DNA from: Burkholderia sp. NRF60-BP8
Lineage (GTDB): Bacteria; Pseudomonadota; Gammaproteobacteria; Burkholderiales; Burkholderiaceae
NCBI RefSeq assembly: GCF_001522585.2
Contig: NZ_CP013372.1
Location: forward strand, 992,001-1,056,000
DNA length: 64,000 nucleotides
Direction: 5' to 3'
Shown here: piece by piece, positions 8,478 through 19,055 of the stretch
Layout: the number at the start of each line of letters is the position of its first letter
Numbering within the stretch: the stretch's first letter is position 1
Notes under the pieces: model-generated
The model's input: only the letters and a program-made list of their open reading frames with translations
Databases searched by the model: none
What the model was told of the DNA's origin: nothing
Translations under genes and position numbers: made by a program

Positions 8478-10754
8478 CTACGTCGCGCCCGCCGTGGCTG
8501 ATGCGCGGGTCGCGTCGGCGTGCATCAGCCGGCCGGCCTCGCGCAGCGCGGCGCGCACCGTTTCGGGCGTGAACGGCGGCGCGTAGAAGCGTACGCCGGT
8601 GGCATCGAACAGCGCGTTCGCGACCGCGGCCGGGCCTGGCACCGATGCCGATTCGCCGGCACCGAGCGGCGGTTCGCCTTGCCTCGGCATCAGCACGACA
8701 TCGACGTCCGGCACTTCCGCGAACGTCAGGATCGGGTAGCTCGCCCATTCGCGCGACGCGACCTTGCCGTCGGCGAACCGCACGCGCTCCTTCAGCGTGC
8801 GGCTCAATACCTGGATCACGTTGCCGTGGATCTGGTGGCGCACGCCGTCCGGGTTGATCATCGTGCCTGTGTCCTGACCGACCGTCACACGTTCGATGCG
8901 GATCTCGCCCGACGCGCGATCGACGCTCAGGTCGACGATCCAGGCCGACCACGCCGCGCCGAAGCCGGGGAAGCGGCTGTGCACGTAGCGCGCATACGCG
9001 ATCCCGCGGCCGCGCACGAGCCGCGATTCGTCGCGTTCGTTCGGCGCGCGCGTGGTCCATCCCGCGCGATCGGCCACCGCCTGCAGCAGCTCGGTCGCAC
9101 GCGCGTCCTGCAGGTGGCGCAGCCGGAATGCGAGCGGATCGACGCCGGTCAGCGCCGCGCATTCGTCGACGAATGCATCGTGCGCGAACGAGTTCGGCAA
9201 CGCCGACACGCCGCGCAGCCACGCTGCGCGCACGAGCGGCGCGAGATCCTCGCAGACGAAGCGGCGATGCGGGCTCGCATACGGCGACACGGCCGTACGG
9301 TCGCCCATCTCGAACACGCGCGGCTCGGGCGCGATCGCGCCGGTCAGCAGCGCCGCGAGCAGCGGCGCGTCGTTCGACGGGTAGCGCGTCGTGAAGTCGT
9401 AGCCGAGCAGGCGGCCGTCGCGCGTGACGGTGCCCGTCACCTGCATCGACTGGCCCGCGCCTTTCGGTTCCCACAGATGCTCGTCCGCGCGCGACAACTG
9501 CACGCGCACCGGCCGGCCGACCGCGCGCGACAGCAGCAGCGCGTCGCCGCACACGTCGTCCGCGCCGTTGCGGCCGTAGCAGCCGGCCGCTTCCATCCGC
9601 ACGACGTCGACGTCGGCTTCGTCGCGCGCGACGAGCGTCGCGAGGTCGTAGCGCAGCGACACGGGGTTCTGCGTGCCGGACCACACGGTGATTCGCCCGT
9701 CGCCCGGTGCGCGGTAGTCGGCGAGCGCGCACGACGGGCCGATCGAGCCGTGCATCTGGAACGGCCACGCGTAGGTGCGCGACAGCGTGAGTGTGTCCGG
9801 TTCCGTTTGCGCGGCGTCGACGTCGCCTTCGTCGAGCAGTACGCGGCGTCTGGCCTGCGCGGCGGCGATCGCGGCGGCCGGCTCGTCGAGCGACGGCAGC
9901 GCGGGAAGCGGCCGCCACGTCACGCGCAACTGGCGCGCGGCGCGGATCGCCTGCTCCTCGCGCTCGGCCACCACGCCGACGAAATCGCCGATCGCGACGA
10001 CGGCCACGAGCCCCGGCACGTCGGCCACCGACGCGCGATCGACGCCCACGAGCGACGTGCCGACGAACGGACCGCTGTCGTGGCCCGCGTACGGCGGCCG
10101 CACGACGCGGCCGTGCAGCATGCCCGGCACGCGCATGTCGTGCACGAACGTGAGCTGGCCGGTCGCTTTCGCGGGCAGGTCGACGCGCGGCGACGAGCGG
10201 CCGACGATACGGTATTGGGTCGGGTCCTTCGTGCGGGTGTTCGGGTCGAGCGTCAGCGCGATCCGCTGCCCGGCGACGAGCGCGGCGAACGTCATCGCCT
10301 GCCCATCGACTGAAATCGTTCCATCGTCGATGTCCAACTGCGCGGCGTCGACGCCGAGCCGCTCGGCCGCGAGCGCCAGCAGCGCGTGACGGGCCTGCGC
10401 GGCCGCGCAGCGCAGCGGCGTCGCGGAAATCTGGATCGTCGCGCTCGCGATGGTCGGGCCCTGGTTCGGTGTCGCGGCCGTGTCGCCGAGCACCATCGTC
10501 ACGCGCGCGGCCGGCACGTCGAGCTCCTCGGCGACGATCTGCGCGAGCGACGTGCGGATGCCGGTGCCGAGATCGACGTGCCCGTTGAACGCGAGGATGC
10601 GGCCGTCGTCGAGAATCGCGACGAAGATTTCGGGCAGCGCCGGCACGTAGGACGACAGGCTGCCCGGCTGACCGGGCGCCGGCTTCACGGGCGGCGCGGG
10701 CGGCCGGATCACGGTCAGGCCGCCGGTGCGCGCGAGCAGTTCGGAGCGGTTCAC
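8478..10754 (-). CDS. nicB: Nicotinate hydroxylase molybdopterin subunit (NicB-like)
   Basis: A 758-residue protein of the xanthine dehydrogenase/isoquinoline oxidoreductase large-subunit family. The N-terminal part has 'GHVDLGTGIRTSLAQIVAEE', the middle has dithiolene-binding loops, and the C-terminal part keeps the catalytic-glutamate motif 'PPLGAGESASVPG'. It would bind molybdopterin cytosine dinucleotide and hydroxylate nicotinate to 6-hydroxynicotinate with electrons passing to the NicA 2Fe-2S subunit and a cytochrome. In Pseudomonas putida NicB is one protein of about 1187 residues (molybdenum domain plus cytochrome c); here the molybdenum part is separate, on the opposite strand and 5 kb from the cytochrome. 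Start is a GTG with a distant AGGA, so the exact N-terminus is uncertain. It is the last gene of the leftward nic operon, 171 bases after nicF. Confidence 0.88.
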   Translation of the reverse strand: MNRSELLARTGGLTVIRPPAPPVKPAPGQPGSLSSYVPALPEIFVAILDDGRILAFNGHVDLGTGIRTSLAQIVAEELDVPAARVTMVLGDTAATPNQGPTIASATIQISATPLRCAAAQARHALLALAAERLGVDAAQLDIDDGTISVDGQAMTFAALVAGQRIALTLDPNTRTKDPTQYRIVGRSSPRVDLPAKATGQLTFVHDMRVPGMLHGRVVRPPYAGHDSGPFVGTSLVGVDRASVADVPGLVAVVAIGDFVGVVAEREEQAIRAARQLRVTWRPLPALPSLDEPAAAIAAAQARRRVLLDEGDVDAAQTEPDTLTLSRTYAWPFQMHGSIGPSCALADYRAPGDGRITVWSGTQNPVSLRYDLATLVARDEADVDVVRMEAAGCYGRNGADDVCGDALLLSRAVGRPVRVQLSRADEHLWEPKGAGQSMQVTGTVTRDGRLLGYDFTTRYPSNDAPLLAALLTGAIAPEPRVFEMGDRTAVSPYASPHRRFVCEDLAPLVRAAWLRGVSALPNSFAHDAFVDECAALTGVDPLAFRLRHLQDARATELLQAVADRAGWTTRAPNERDESRLVRGRGIAYARYVHSRFPGFGAAWSAWIVDLSVDRASGEIRIERVTVGQDTGTMINPDGVRHQIHGNVIQVLSRTLKERVRFADGKVASREWASYPILTFAEVPDVDVVLMPRQGEPPLGAGESASVPGPAAVANALFDATGVRFYAPPFTPETVRAALREAGRLMHADATRASATAGAT

Positions 10755-10925
10755 GGGGAGAGGTCCTGTCGAGGGGCGGCGCGGCCGGCGGGCGATGGCG
10801 TCGGGAAGCGTTCGGGCGGCGGCGCGCGTGGCGTCAATCTAGGTCGTCAAAAGCGCAGCGTCAATCGCGGGCGACGCGCGATGCACGACGCACGCGCACT
10901 CGCGCCGCCCGCGATCCGTCGCGAC

Positions 10926-11579
10926 TCAGCGCGCGCGGGCCTGGACGGCGTCGATCGCCGCGATCGCATCGTCGAGCGGCATCACGGCCGCATATTTCTG
11001 CTGCATGTCGAACAGGTTCGCGTCGTGCGGCGCGATCGCGCGATCGCCGACGCAATCGGCGAGCACGAGCGGGCGGAACCCGTGCGACATCGCATCGACG
11101 ACGCTCGCGCGCACGCAGCCGCTCGTCACGGCGCCGGCGACGAGCAGCGTCTGCACCGCGCGCTGCGCGAGCCACGGCGCGAGCTGCGTGCCGAAGAACG
11201 CGGACGGCACGGTCTTGCGCACGACGAGTTCGCCTGGCGCGGGCGTGAGTTCGGGCACGATCGCGCTGTTCGGATGATGCTCGGTCAGCGTCGCCATGCC
11301 GGGCACTTTCAGCGAGAACACGTTGTCGTCGCTGCCGTCGTCCGCGTAGACGATGCGGCTGTGCGCGACCGGCCAGCCGCGTTCGCGCGCCAGCGCGAGC
11401 GCATGCGTCGTGCGCGCGATCGCCGGCGCGATGTTGCCGCCGCCGAACGTCGCGGGATCGGCGAAGCCGACTACGAAATCGACGATCAGCAGGCCGAGGT
11501 TGCCGTGCGGCGGCAGCGGCGTGCCGAAGCCCTGCTGGCGATACACGTTCGCTTCGGCGTGACGGGAAAGATCGTTCAT
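10926..11579 (-). CDS. nicF: Maleamate amidohydrolase
   Basis: A 217-residue isochorismatase-like cysteine hydrolase. The catalytic triad is visible: Asp in 'LLIVDFVVGFAD', Lys in 'VVRKTVPSAFFGT', and Cys in 'GAVTSGCVRASV'. NicF hydrolyses maleamate to maleate and ammonia, the penultimate step of the nicotinate pathway. The ATG start was chosen; a GTG four codons upstream (11591) is possible and neither has a strong binding site. It lies directly after nicX with a gap of about 20 bases, in the order nicE-nicD-nicX-nicF, so assignment within the isochorismatase family rests on this context. Confidence 0.9.
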   Translation of the reverse strand: MNDLSRHAEANVYRQQGFGTPLPPHGNLGLLIVDFVVGFADPATFGGGNIAPAIARTTHALALARERGWPVAHSRIVYADDGSDDNVFSLKVPGMATLTEHHPNSAIVPELTPAPGELVVRKTVPSAFFGTQLAPWLAQRAVQTLLVAGAVTSGCVRASVVDAMSHGFRPLVLADCVGDRAIAPHDANLFDMQQKYAAVMPLDDAIAAIDAVQARAR

Positions 11580-11598
11580 GGTGTCGGGCACTCGTCGG

Positions 11599-12639
11599 TC
11601 AGGCGGGTTGATCGGTCACGCGGCCGTCGCGCACGACGGTCTCGCCGTCGAGCTCGACCGTGCAGCGGCGCAGCGGGATGTCGATGTGGCAGGTGGTCGT
11701 GCGGTTGCCGCCGCCTTCGTTGTTCGGGCCGAGCGAGAACAGGAAGTTGCCTTCGAACGCGCGCGCATCCATCCCGATCGTCGCCTCGCGGTCGTAGAGC
11801 CCGAGCGTCGACCAGCGTGCGCGCGGCTGCAGCCCCCAGCCGATGTGCGAGATCGCATAGCCTTCGGGGTCGGCGAACGTTTCCATGTAATCGCGCAGCA
11901 GGTCGGCGTCGACGCCGCCTTCGATGCGCGTCGCGTAGCCGCCTTCGACGGTGAGCGCGATCGGCTCGCGCACGTAGTGCTTCTGCGGCAGCAGGATGTC
12001 GCCGCGATCGATCACGATCGTGCCGTGTGCGGCGCGATCGTTCGGGTAAGTCAGCGCGAAGCCGCTCGGCCAGTGGTCCCAGCGGCCCGGCGCGTCGACG
12101 AAGCCGTACTCGGCGGTCGGCGGAAACTCGCCGAGCGGGCATACGAGCGCGGTGCCGGCCGCCGAGTTCACGCGCATCTCGCGCGCGGCCGCGATCTTCT
12201 TCGATGCGGCGAGTACGCGCGTGCGGTCGGCCAGGGTCGGCACCATCCGCACGAGCACTTCGGGCGGCTCGACCGCGAGCAGGATCTTCGTGCCCGATTT
12301 CAGGATGTCGTGTTGCTCCGGCGAGAACAGCAGCGTCATCAGGTCGAGCACGAGATCGCTCTCGCGCAGCGCGGCGATCGCGGCCTTGTTGCCGGTCAGC
12401 GGCGTCGTGCCGAGGTAGGCGAGCGGATCGCGGCTGAACGCCTTGTCGCCGTTGACGGGCGGCAGGTCGAGCCGGTTGACGATCGCGCCCAGAGATTGCG
12501 TCGCGATCAGCGCGCACGACAGCGTCTGCGGATGGGTGGCCGCGCTCGTCAGGATCGTGACGGTCTGGCCCGGTTCGAGGCGCGACAGCGTGAGGACCTG
12601 CTTCCACGCGTCGATCAGTTGGGTGTCGCTGACTGGCAT
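11599..12639 (-). CDS. nicX: 2,5-dihydroxypyridine 5,6-dioxygenase
   Basis: A 346-residue protein of the leucyl-aminopeptidase-like NicX family, an Fe(II) extradiol-type ring-cleaving dioxygenase that converts 2,5-dihydroxypyridine to N-formylmaleamate. The metal-ligand residues reported for NicX fall at exactly the same numbers here: H265 in 'SHIGWG' and H318/D320 in 'CHID'. Length is close to the 350 residues of the Pseudomonas enzyme. The start MPVSDTQLID has a modest GGAGCCGAC-type upstream region; a longer frame upstream overlaps nicD and has Arg/Pro-rich non-coding character. It sits between nicD and nicF in a leftward operon. Confidence 0.95.
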   Translation of the reverse strand: MPVSDTQLIDAWKQVLTLSRLEPGQTVTILTSAATHPQTLSCALIATQSLGAIVNRLDLPPVNGDKAFSRDPLAYLGTTPLTGNKAAIAALRESDLVLDLMTLLFSPEQHDILKSGTKILLAVEPPEVLVRMVPTLADRTRVLAASKKIAAAREMRVNSAAGTALVCPLGEFPPTAEYGFVDAPGRWDHWPSGFALTYPNDRAAHGTIVIDRGDILLPQKHYVREPIALTVEGGYATRIEGGVDADLLRDYMETFADPEGYAISHIGWGLQPRARWSTLGLYDREATIGMDARAFEGNFLFSLGPNNEGGGNRTTTCHIDIPLRRCTVELDGETVVRDGRVTDQPA

Positions 12640-12686
12640 CGTCGGCTCCGGTAAAGGCGTGAAGGAAATGGGCGGGCGCCGCGCGC

Positions 12687-13517
12687 TCAGGCCGCGAGCG
12701 GTGCGCCGAGGAAATCGCCGAACGCCGCGTAGAAGCCCGCCGCGTTGTCCCACGGGATCATGTGGCCGGCATCCGGCACGCGCACGTGCCGCATCGACGG
12801 CGTCGCGCGCTGCAGTTCGGCGACATCGTCGTCGCGCACCACGTCGCCGCGCTCGGCCGTGATCAGCAGCGACGGCACGGCCAGTCGCGCGGCGTCAGCG
12901 TGGAAATCGTCGGTGTGGAAGCCTTCGTACGACGTGCGCACCGCGCGCTCGTCGCAGGTATGCAGCCATTCGGCGCGCAATCGCAGTTCGGCATCGGTCC
13001 AGGTCGGGCAGAACGCGCGCATGCCTTCGGCGTCCGTGCCGGCGCGCGCGAGCGCCATCGAGTCGATGTACCACGGCAGCTTGCCCGGATAGTCGCGGCG
13101 GTTCGGGCCCGACACGGGTGGGTCGACGAGTACGACCGACGCGAGCCCGCGGATGCCGCGCCGGGCCGCGCGCGCGGCGATCCGCGCGCCCATCGAATGG
13201 CCGACGAGGCTCGTGCGCGGCAAGTCGAGCGCGGCGACGAACGCCGCGACGTCGTCCGCCTGCGCATCGAGGCTGTAGTCGAGCGCCGGCGATGCTTCCG
13301 ACAGCCCGCGGCCGCGTACGTCGAGCACGTAGGTGTCGAATGCCGCGCCGAAGGTTTCTCCGACGAAGCCCCAGGTGATCGCGGGGCTCGTGATGCCTGG
13401 AATCAGCACGATCGCCGGGCGCGATGCGCGCGCGCCGGTCGCGCCGCCGTAGCGCAGATAGTGCTGGCGGATGCCGTTGGCGCGGACGTTCGCACCGTAC
13501 AGGAAAGTCGAGGGCAT
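12687..13517 (-). CDS. nicD: N-formylmaleamate deformylase
   Basis: A 276-residue alpha/beta hydrolase. The nucleophile elbow is GHSMG with Ser108, and the catalytic His is in 'DAGHMIPWD' near residue 255. NicD removes formate from N-formylmaleamate, giving maleamate for NicF. The chosen start MPSTFLYG is preceded by GGAGACG; a GTG nine codons upstream directly abutting the nicE stop is an alternative. Flanked by nicE (27-base gap) and nicX (47-base gap), in the same direction. Confidence 0.92.
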   Translation of the reverse strand: MPSTFLYGANVRANGIRQHYLRYGGATGARASRPAIVLIPGITSPAITWGFVGETFGAAFDTYVLDVRGRGLSEASPALDYSLDAQADDVAAFVAALDLPRTSLVGHSMGARIAARAARRGIRGLASVVLVDPPVSGPNRRDYPGKLPWYIDSMALARAGTDAEGMRAFCPTWTDAELRLRAEWLHTCDERAVRTSYEGFHTDDFHADAARLAVPSLLITAERGDVVRDDDVAELQRATPSMRHVRVPDAGHMIPWDNAAGFYAAFGDFLGAPLAA

Positions 13518-13544
13518 GGGGCGTCTCCGAAGTGGCGGCGGCAC

Positions 13545-14297
13545 TCAGTACGCGCCCGAAAGCAGCGCGCCGGCGCCGGGCACGACCGGCTCGAGATCGA
13601 GTTCGCGCAGCATCGCGTAGGTGGTCGCGATCGCGGCGGTGATCACCGGCTTGCCCGTCATCGCCTCGACCTTCGCGACGGCCGGCAGCGACGGCATCTG
13701 CACGCACGCGGACAGCACGATCGCATCGGCGTCCCGGTACGGCAGCGTTTTCACGATGTCGGGCAGGCGCGCCGGATCGTGACGGCCGACGTCGAGGTTG
13801 TCGGGGATTTCCAGCGCGCGGTAGGCGAGTACGTCGAAGCCTTCGTTGCGGATGTAGTCGACCACCAGCTCGGTGAGCGGCAGCATGTACGGCGCGACGA
13901 CGACGATCCGCTTCGCGCCGATCACCTTCAGCGCGTCGACGAGTGCACCCGCGCTCGTCAGTACCGGCGCCTGCGCGCCGTTGTCGGCCGTGTGCTTCGT
14001 GAGGCGCGCCTGCGACACGCGGTGGTAGCCGTGCCCCATCGCCATGATCGCGACGAGGCACGCGTAGCCGAGCACGTCGACGCGCGCATCGCTCAGTTCC
14101 ACCGCGCAGCGGTCGGATTCGGCATCCATCGCCGCGAGCTCTTCCTTGACGACCTTCTTCATCCGCATCCGGCTCGAGTGATACGTGAAGCGCTCGGGAC
14201 GGATTGTTTCGCGCAGCCGCAGCATCGCGGGAATCTCGGTTTCCATCGTCGTGTTGGAACTCGGCACGATCTGGCCGATGCGGTAGGTCTTGCTCAT
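13545..14297 (-). CDS. nicE: Maleate cis-trans isomerase
   Basis: A 250-residue member of the Asp/Glu racemase superfamily, maleate isomerase branch. Both catalytic cysteines are present: C80 in 'YACLVAIM' and C198 in 'LSACVQMPS'. The N-terminus 'GQIVPSSNTTMETEIPAML' has the carboxylate-binding SSNT. NicE turns maleate into fumarate, which enters the TCA cycle and ends the nicotinate pathway. It is the first gene of the leftward nic operon and its upstream region carries the shared nic motif. Length equals that of the Pseudomonas enzyme. Confidence 0.94.
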   Translation of the reverse strand: MSKTYRIGQIVPSSNTTMETEIPAMLRLRETIRPERFTYHSSRMRMKKVVKEELAAMDAESDRCAVELSDARVDVLGYACLVAIMAMGHGYHRVSQARLTKHTADNGAQAPVLTSAGALVDALKVIGAKRIVVVAPYMLPLTELVVDYIRNEGFDVLAYRALEIPDNLDVGRHDPARLPDIVKTLPYRDADAIVLSACVQMPSLPAVAKVEAMTGKPVITAAIATTYAMLRELDLEPVVPGAGALLSGAY

Positions 14298-14367
14298 GAC
14301 GGGAGGCTCCGTGTCGGTGAGGGTGGGGCGGCTCGCGGGCGGGATCGCCGGATGTTGGGCAAAGTCT

Positions 14368-14376
14368 AGTGTGTAC
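14368..14376 (+). promoter_or_regulatory. Candidate NicR operator ahead of nicE operon
   Basis: AGTGTGTAC, the core shared with the sites ahead of nicT and nicC, lies 71 bases upstream of nicE; it is followed by ATTTGAAAATG. Relative to its gene it is in the opposite orientation to the other two sites. The 296-base nicE-nicC spacer holds this site and the nicC site and no gene. Confidence 0.55.
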
Positions 14377-14511
14377 ATTTGAAAATGGCAATGGATCAAA
14401 ATGACGTCAGACATGGTTGTATTGTTATCGTGCGCGGGGTTCAGGCGAATAATTGGTGTTTTCCCGAATGCGGTGGCGTCGATCGACAATCCGCTTGTCC
14501 TGAATAAATTG

Positions 14512-15751
<1,240 letters not shown>

Positions 15752-15926
15752 CGCGCGGCGCCGGTGCCGGTCGGCACTGGGCAGCCGTTTCGCCGGCGCG
15801 GGCATCGATGCGTCGCAACGCGCGCATTTCGGCGTGTTATATGTCAGGCGCGTCGGCAGGCGCCAGCCGGCGGTCGTGTCCGCCGCCGGCCGACTCCGGC
15901 CCGCACGCCGTATTCCGGATCCATTC

Positions 15927-16430
15927 ATGTCCCATCCCGCTTCTCCGTCGCGGCCGCTGGCGTTTCGCGTGAACGGCACGCCGCATACCTTCGCCGACGC
16001 CGCGCCCGACGCGCCGCTGCTGCTGGTCCTGCGCAACGATTGCGCGCTCAACGGTCCGAAATACGGCTGCGGGCTCGGGCAGTGCGGCGCGTGCACGGTG
16101 CTCGTCGACGGGCAGGCCACGCGTTCGTGCGTGGTGCCGGCCGCCGCCGCGCACGGACGCGACGTCACGACGCTGGAAGGGCTCGGGTCGTGCGACGCGC
16201 CGCATCCGATCCAGCGCGCGTTCATCGACGAGCAGGCCGCGCAATGCGGTTATTGCCTGAACGGAATGATCATGAGCACGAAGGCGCTGCTCGAGCGCAA
16301 CCCGACACCCGACGATGCGGCGATCCGGGATGCATTGCGTTTCAACCTGTGCCGCTGCGGCACGCATCTGGAGATCATCCGCGCGGTGCGTCGCGCCGCA
16401 CGCTATCTGCGAGGCGGCGATGAAGCATGA
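15927..16430 (+). CDS. nicA: Nicotinate hydroxylase 2Fe-2S subunit
   Basis: A 167-residue small subunit of the molybdenum hydroxylase family. The first 2Fe-2S cluster is bound by 'YGCGLGQCGACTVLVDG' plus Cys in 'RSCVVPA'; the second by 'QCGYCLNGM' and 'LCRCGTH'. It passes electrons from the molybdenum centre towards the cytochrome. It overlaps the next gene by 11 bases, indicating translational coupling, and begins 175 bases after nicC. NicA of Pseudomonas putida has a similar length. Confidence 0.94.
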   Translation: MSHPASPSRPLAFRVNGTPHTFADAAPDAPLLLVLRNDCALNGPKYGCGLGQCGACTVLVDGQATRSCVVPAAAAHGRDVTTLEGLGSCDAPHPIQRAFIDEQAAQCGYCLNGMIMSTKALLERNPTPDDAAIRDALRFNLCRCGTHLEIIRAVRRAARYLRGGDEA

Positions 16431-18831
16431 TGCGGATTTGCCCGCGGCGCCGGCGTGCGTGACGGAACCGGCGCCGCACGATGAAGCGGCCGCCGACGCA
16501 TCGCGCCCGCACCGCGCGCGCTACGCGTGGCCGCTCGGCGATGCGCACACGCATGCCTCGTTCGAGATCGAAACCTGGACCGCGCCCGACGGCCGGATGA
16601 CGGCCTGGCGCTATCGCGCGCAGGCGCCCGGCGCAGGCGCGGGCGATGCTCGCGCAGCGGAGGAACGCGCCGATCCCGGCTCCGCATCGCCATTCGTGTA
16701 CCGGCACGCGCAGACGTCGATCGAGCTGGCCGATGCAGATGGCGCGATTCCCGGTCACGCGCACGTCTTTGCCCGCGAATCCTTCGTCGACGAACTCGCG
16801 GGCGCAATGCGGCGCGATCCGGTCGCGTTGCGGTTGCAGCATCTCGATGCCGCGCGGGACGCGGGCCCGCGCGAAACGATCCGGATGGTCAGCGAACGCG
16901 CCGCGTGGGGCGCGCCGGTTGCGGCGCGGGCGAACGCGCCGTCGCGCGTCAGCGGCCGCGGTTTCGCATTCGACGGCGAGCGTGCCGATGCGCGCGCAGC
17001 CGCGTCCGGCGACGATGGCGGCCACGAATCGCACTGGTCGGCGTGGATCGTCGATCTCGAGGTCGATTGCGCGACGGGCGATGTCTCGGTGCGGCGCGTC
17101 GTGGCCGGGCAGGGTGCCGGCGAGCCGGGCGACGCATCGACGGCGGGCCTGCCGGCGTGGCAGATCGAGGCCGCGATATCGCGCGTGATGGGGGCACGGT
17201 TGTCCGCGCGGCCCGCATACGACGAAACCGAGGCCGGCGCGCGGCCCGACGCGTTCGCGCACGAGCTGGTTGCAGTCGATGCAGCCGCGCATCGCGCACA
17301 CGGCGACCTGTCCGCATACGACGCGCGGCGAATCGAACAGGCGGCCGCACCGGCCGCGGCCGCGATCGCCAACGCGCTGTACGACGCGACCGGCGTGCGT
17401 TTTCGTGCGCCGCCGTTCGACGCCGCGCACATTCGCGCCGCGCTCGCGCAACCGGCGCCGGCCGATGTGGATGCCGATGCCGGCGACCGGCCGCGGCCCG
17501 CCGCACGCCGCGCATCGCGGTGGCGCCGCTGGCTGGCCGGCGGCGGCATCGGCGGCGTGGTCGGCGGGCTGATCGGGCTCGCGTGCGCGATCCTGCCGGG
17601 CCCGGCGCCGATCGCGCCCGTTGCGCCGGGCGGCGTGGACGGCGCGATGTGGAGCGCGGCGACGCTCGAACGCGGCCGCCAGATCGCGCTCGCCGGCGAT
17701 TGCGCGGTATGCCACACGGCGCCGGGCGGCGCGACCAATGCGGGCGGGCTCGCGCTCGACACGCCGTTCGGCACGATCTACACGACGAATCTCACGCCCG
17801 ATCCGGAAACCGGCATCGGCGCGTGGTCGTATCCGGCGTTCGCCCGCGCGATGCGCGAAGGCATCTCGCGCGACGGCTCGCACCTGTATCCGGCCTTTCC
17901 GTACACCGCGTTCGCGAAGCTGAGCGAGCCCGATCTGCTCGCGCTCTATGCGTACCTGATGTCGCAGCCGGCGGTGAAGCACGAGCCGCCGAAGACGAAG
18001 CTGCCGTTCCCGCTCGACCGGCGGGGTCTCGTGGCCGGCTGGAACTGGCTGTTTCACGATGCGCGGCCATTTGCGCCGGACCCGGCGCGCTCGGCGACGT
18101 GGAATCGCGGCAAGTATCTGGTCGACGGCGCCGGGCACTGCGGCGCCTGCCACACGCCGCGCAACGCGCTCGGTGCGGAGAAGGGCGGCCTTGCCTACCT
18201 GGCGGGCGGCGAAGCGGAAGGATGGGTCGCGCCGCCGCTCGTCGCGTCGCCGGCTTCGCCCGTACCGTGGACCGAAGGCGCGCTGTTCGACTATCTGCGC
18301 ACGGGGTTCTCGGCGCAGCACGGCGTCGCGGCCGGGCCGATGGCGCCCGTCGTCGCGGGGCTCGCGGCGCTGCCCGAGTCCGACGTGCGGGCGATCGCGC
18401 ATTATCTGGCGTCGCTGTCGCCGCCCGTCGATGCGGCAGTCGCCGCGGACGCGGCCAGCCGCCACGCGCGCGGCGCGGAAACGATCGCGACGCTCGGCCT
18501 CGAGAACGGCCGTCGCGCGTTCGACGCGGCGTGCGCGGTCTGTCACGCGGAATCGGGCGGCGTCGGGCATTTCGGCGTGCGGCCGCTGATGGGGCTCAAC
18601 ACGAGCGTCAGCCAGGCGACGCCGGACAACCTGCTGCGCGTGCTGCACCACGGGATCGACCGGCCGGCCACCGACGGGCTCGGCTACATGCCGGGCTTCG
18701 GCGATGCGTTCGACGATCGCCAGATGGCCGAGCTTGCCGCCTACATTCGCGCCCGCTACGCGCCGGGGCAGCCGGCGTGGCGAAACCTCGCTGAAGCGTC
18801 CGCGAAAATCCGGCAGGCGGGCGCGCATTGA
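16420..18831 (+). CDS. nicB: Fusion of a decayed molybdopterin domain with a three-heme cytochrome c (NicB-like)
   Basis: An 803-residue protein. Residues ~30-350 align with the C-terminal half of the separate molybdopterin subunit ('SAWIVDLEVDCATGDV', 'ANALYDATGVRFRAPPF'), but the catalytic-glutamate motif GAGESA is replaced by 'YDARRIEQAAAP' and the N-terminal cofactor loops are absent. A membrane segment follows (about 372-395, Gly-rich), then three heme c sites: CAVCH (C428), CGACH (C574) and CAVCH (C705), with matching methionines further on. The cytochrome half would carry electrons from NicA to the respiratory chain on the periplasmic side. The start overlaps nicA and has GAGG 5 bases upstream. 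The remnant cannot be catalytic; it may be a docking domain for NicA. Confidence 0.88.
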   Translation: MKHDADLPAAPACVTEPAPHDEAAADASRPHRARYAWPLGDAHTHASFEIETWTAPDGRMTAWRYRAQAPGAGAGDARAAEERADPGSASPFVYRHAQTSIELADADGAIPGHAHVFARESFVDELAGAMRRDPVALRLQHLDAARDAGPRETIRMVSERAAWGAPVAARANAPSRVSGRGFAFDGERADARAAASGDDGGHESHWSAWIVDLEVDCATGDVSVRRVVAGQGAGEPGDASTAGLPAWQIEAAISRVMGARLSARPAYDETEAGARPDAFAHELVAVDAAAHRAHGDLSAYDARRIEQAAAPAAAAIANALYDATGVRFRAPPFDAAHIRAALAQPAPADVDADAGDRPRPAARRASRWRRWLAGGGIGGVVGGLIGLACAILPGPAPIAPVAPGGVDGAMWSAATLERGRQIALAGDCAVCHTAPGGATNAGGLALDTPFGTIYTTNLTPDPETGIGAWSYPAFARAMREGISRDGSHLYPAFPYTAFAKLSEPDLLALYAYLMSQPAVKHEPPKTKLPFPLDRRGLVAGWNWLFHDARPFAPDPARSATWNRGKYLVDGAGHCGACHTPRNALGAEKGGLAYLAGGEAEGWVAPPLVASPASPVPWTEGALFDYLRTGFSAQHGVAAGPMAPVVAGLAALPESDVRAIAHYLASLSPPVDAAVAADAASRHARGAETIATLGLENGRRAFDAACAVCHAESGGVGHFGVRPLMGLNTSVSQATPDNLLRVLHHGIDRPATDGLGYMPGFGDAFDDRQMAELAAYIRARYAPGQPAWRNLAEASAKIRQAGAH

Positions 18832-19055
18832 CCGTCGCGCCGGCGTGAGCGCCCCCGCCGGCGGACGCGCCGGGCGAAATGACCTGCCTGACGAAAACGA
18901 GGGTCGACGACGGCTGTAAATCTTGCCTGATTCGGCCATCGTTTAACCATTCGAAACAATGTGTTCACCGAAAGGGGCATGATCTCCGGCGATCGAGCAG
19001 GCATACTGTCGCCTATGTTGCTCAATGCACGTCGCCCGGCGTGCGCTTGCCCTCC

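Noticed and set aside
8478..10754. Isoquinoline 1-oxidoreductase rather than nicotinate hydroxylase subunit
   Set aside because: The family is shared, but the surrounding genes nicF, nicX, nicD, nicE, nicC and nicA make nicotinate the much better assignment.
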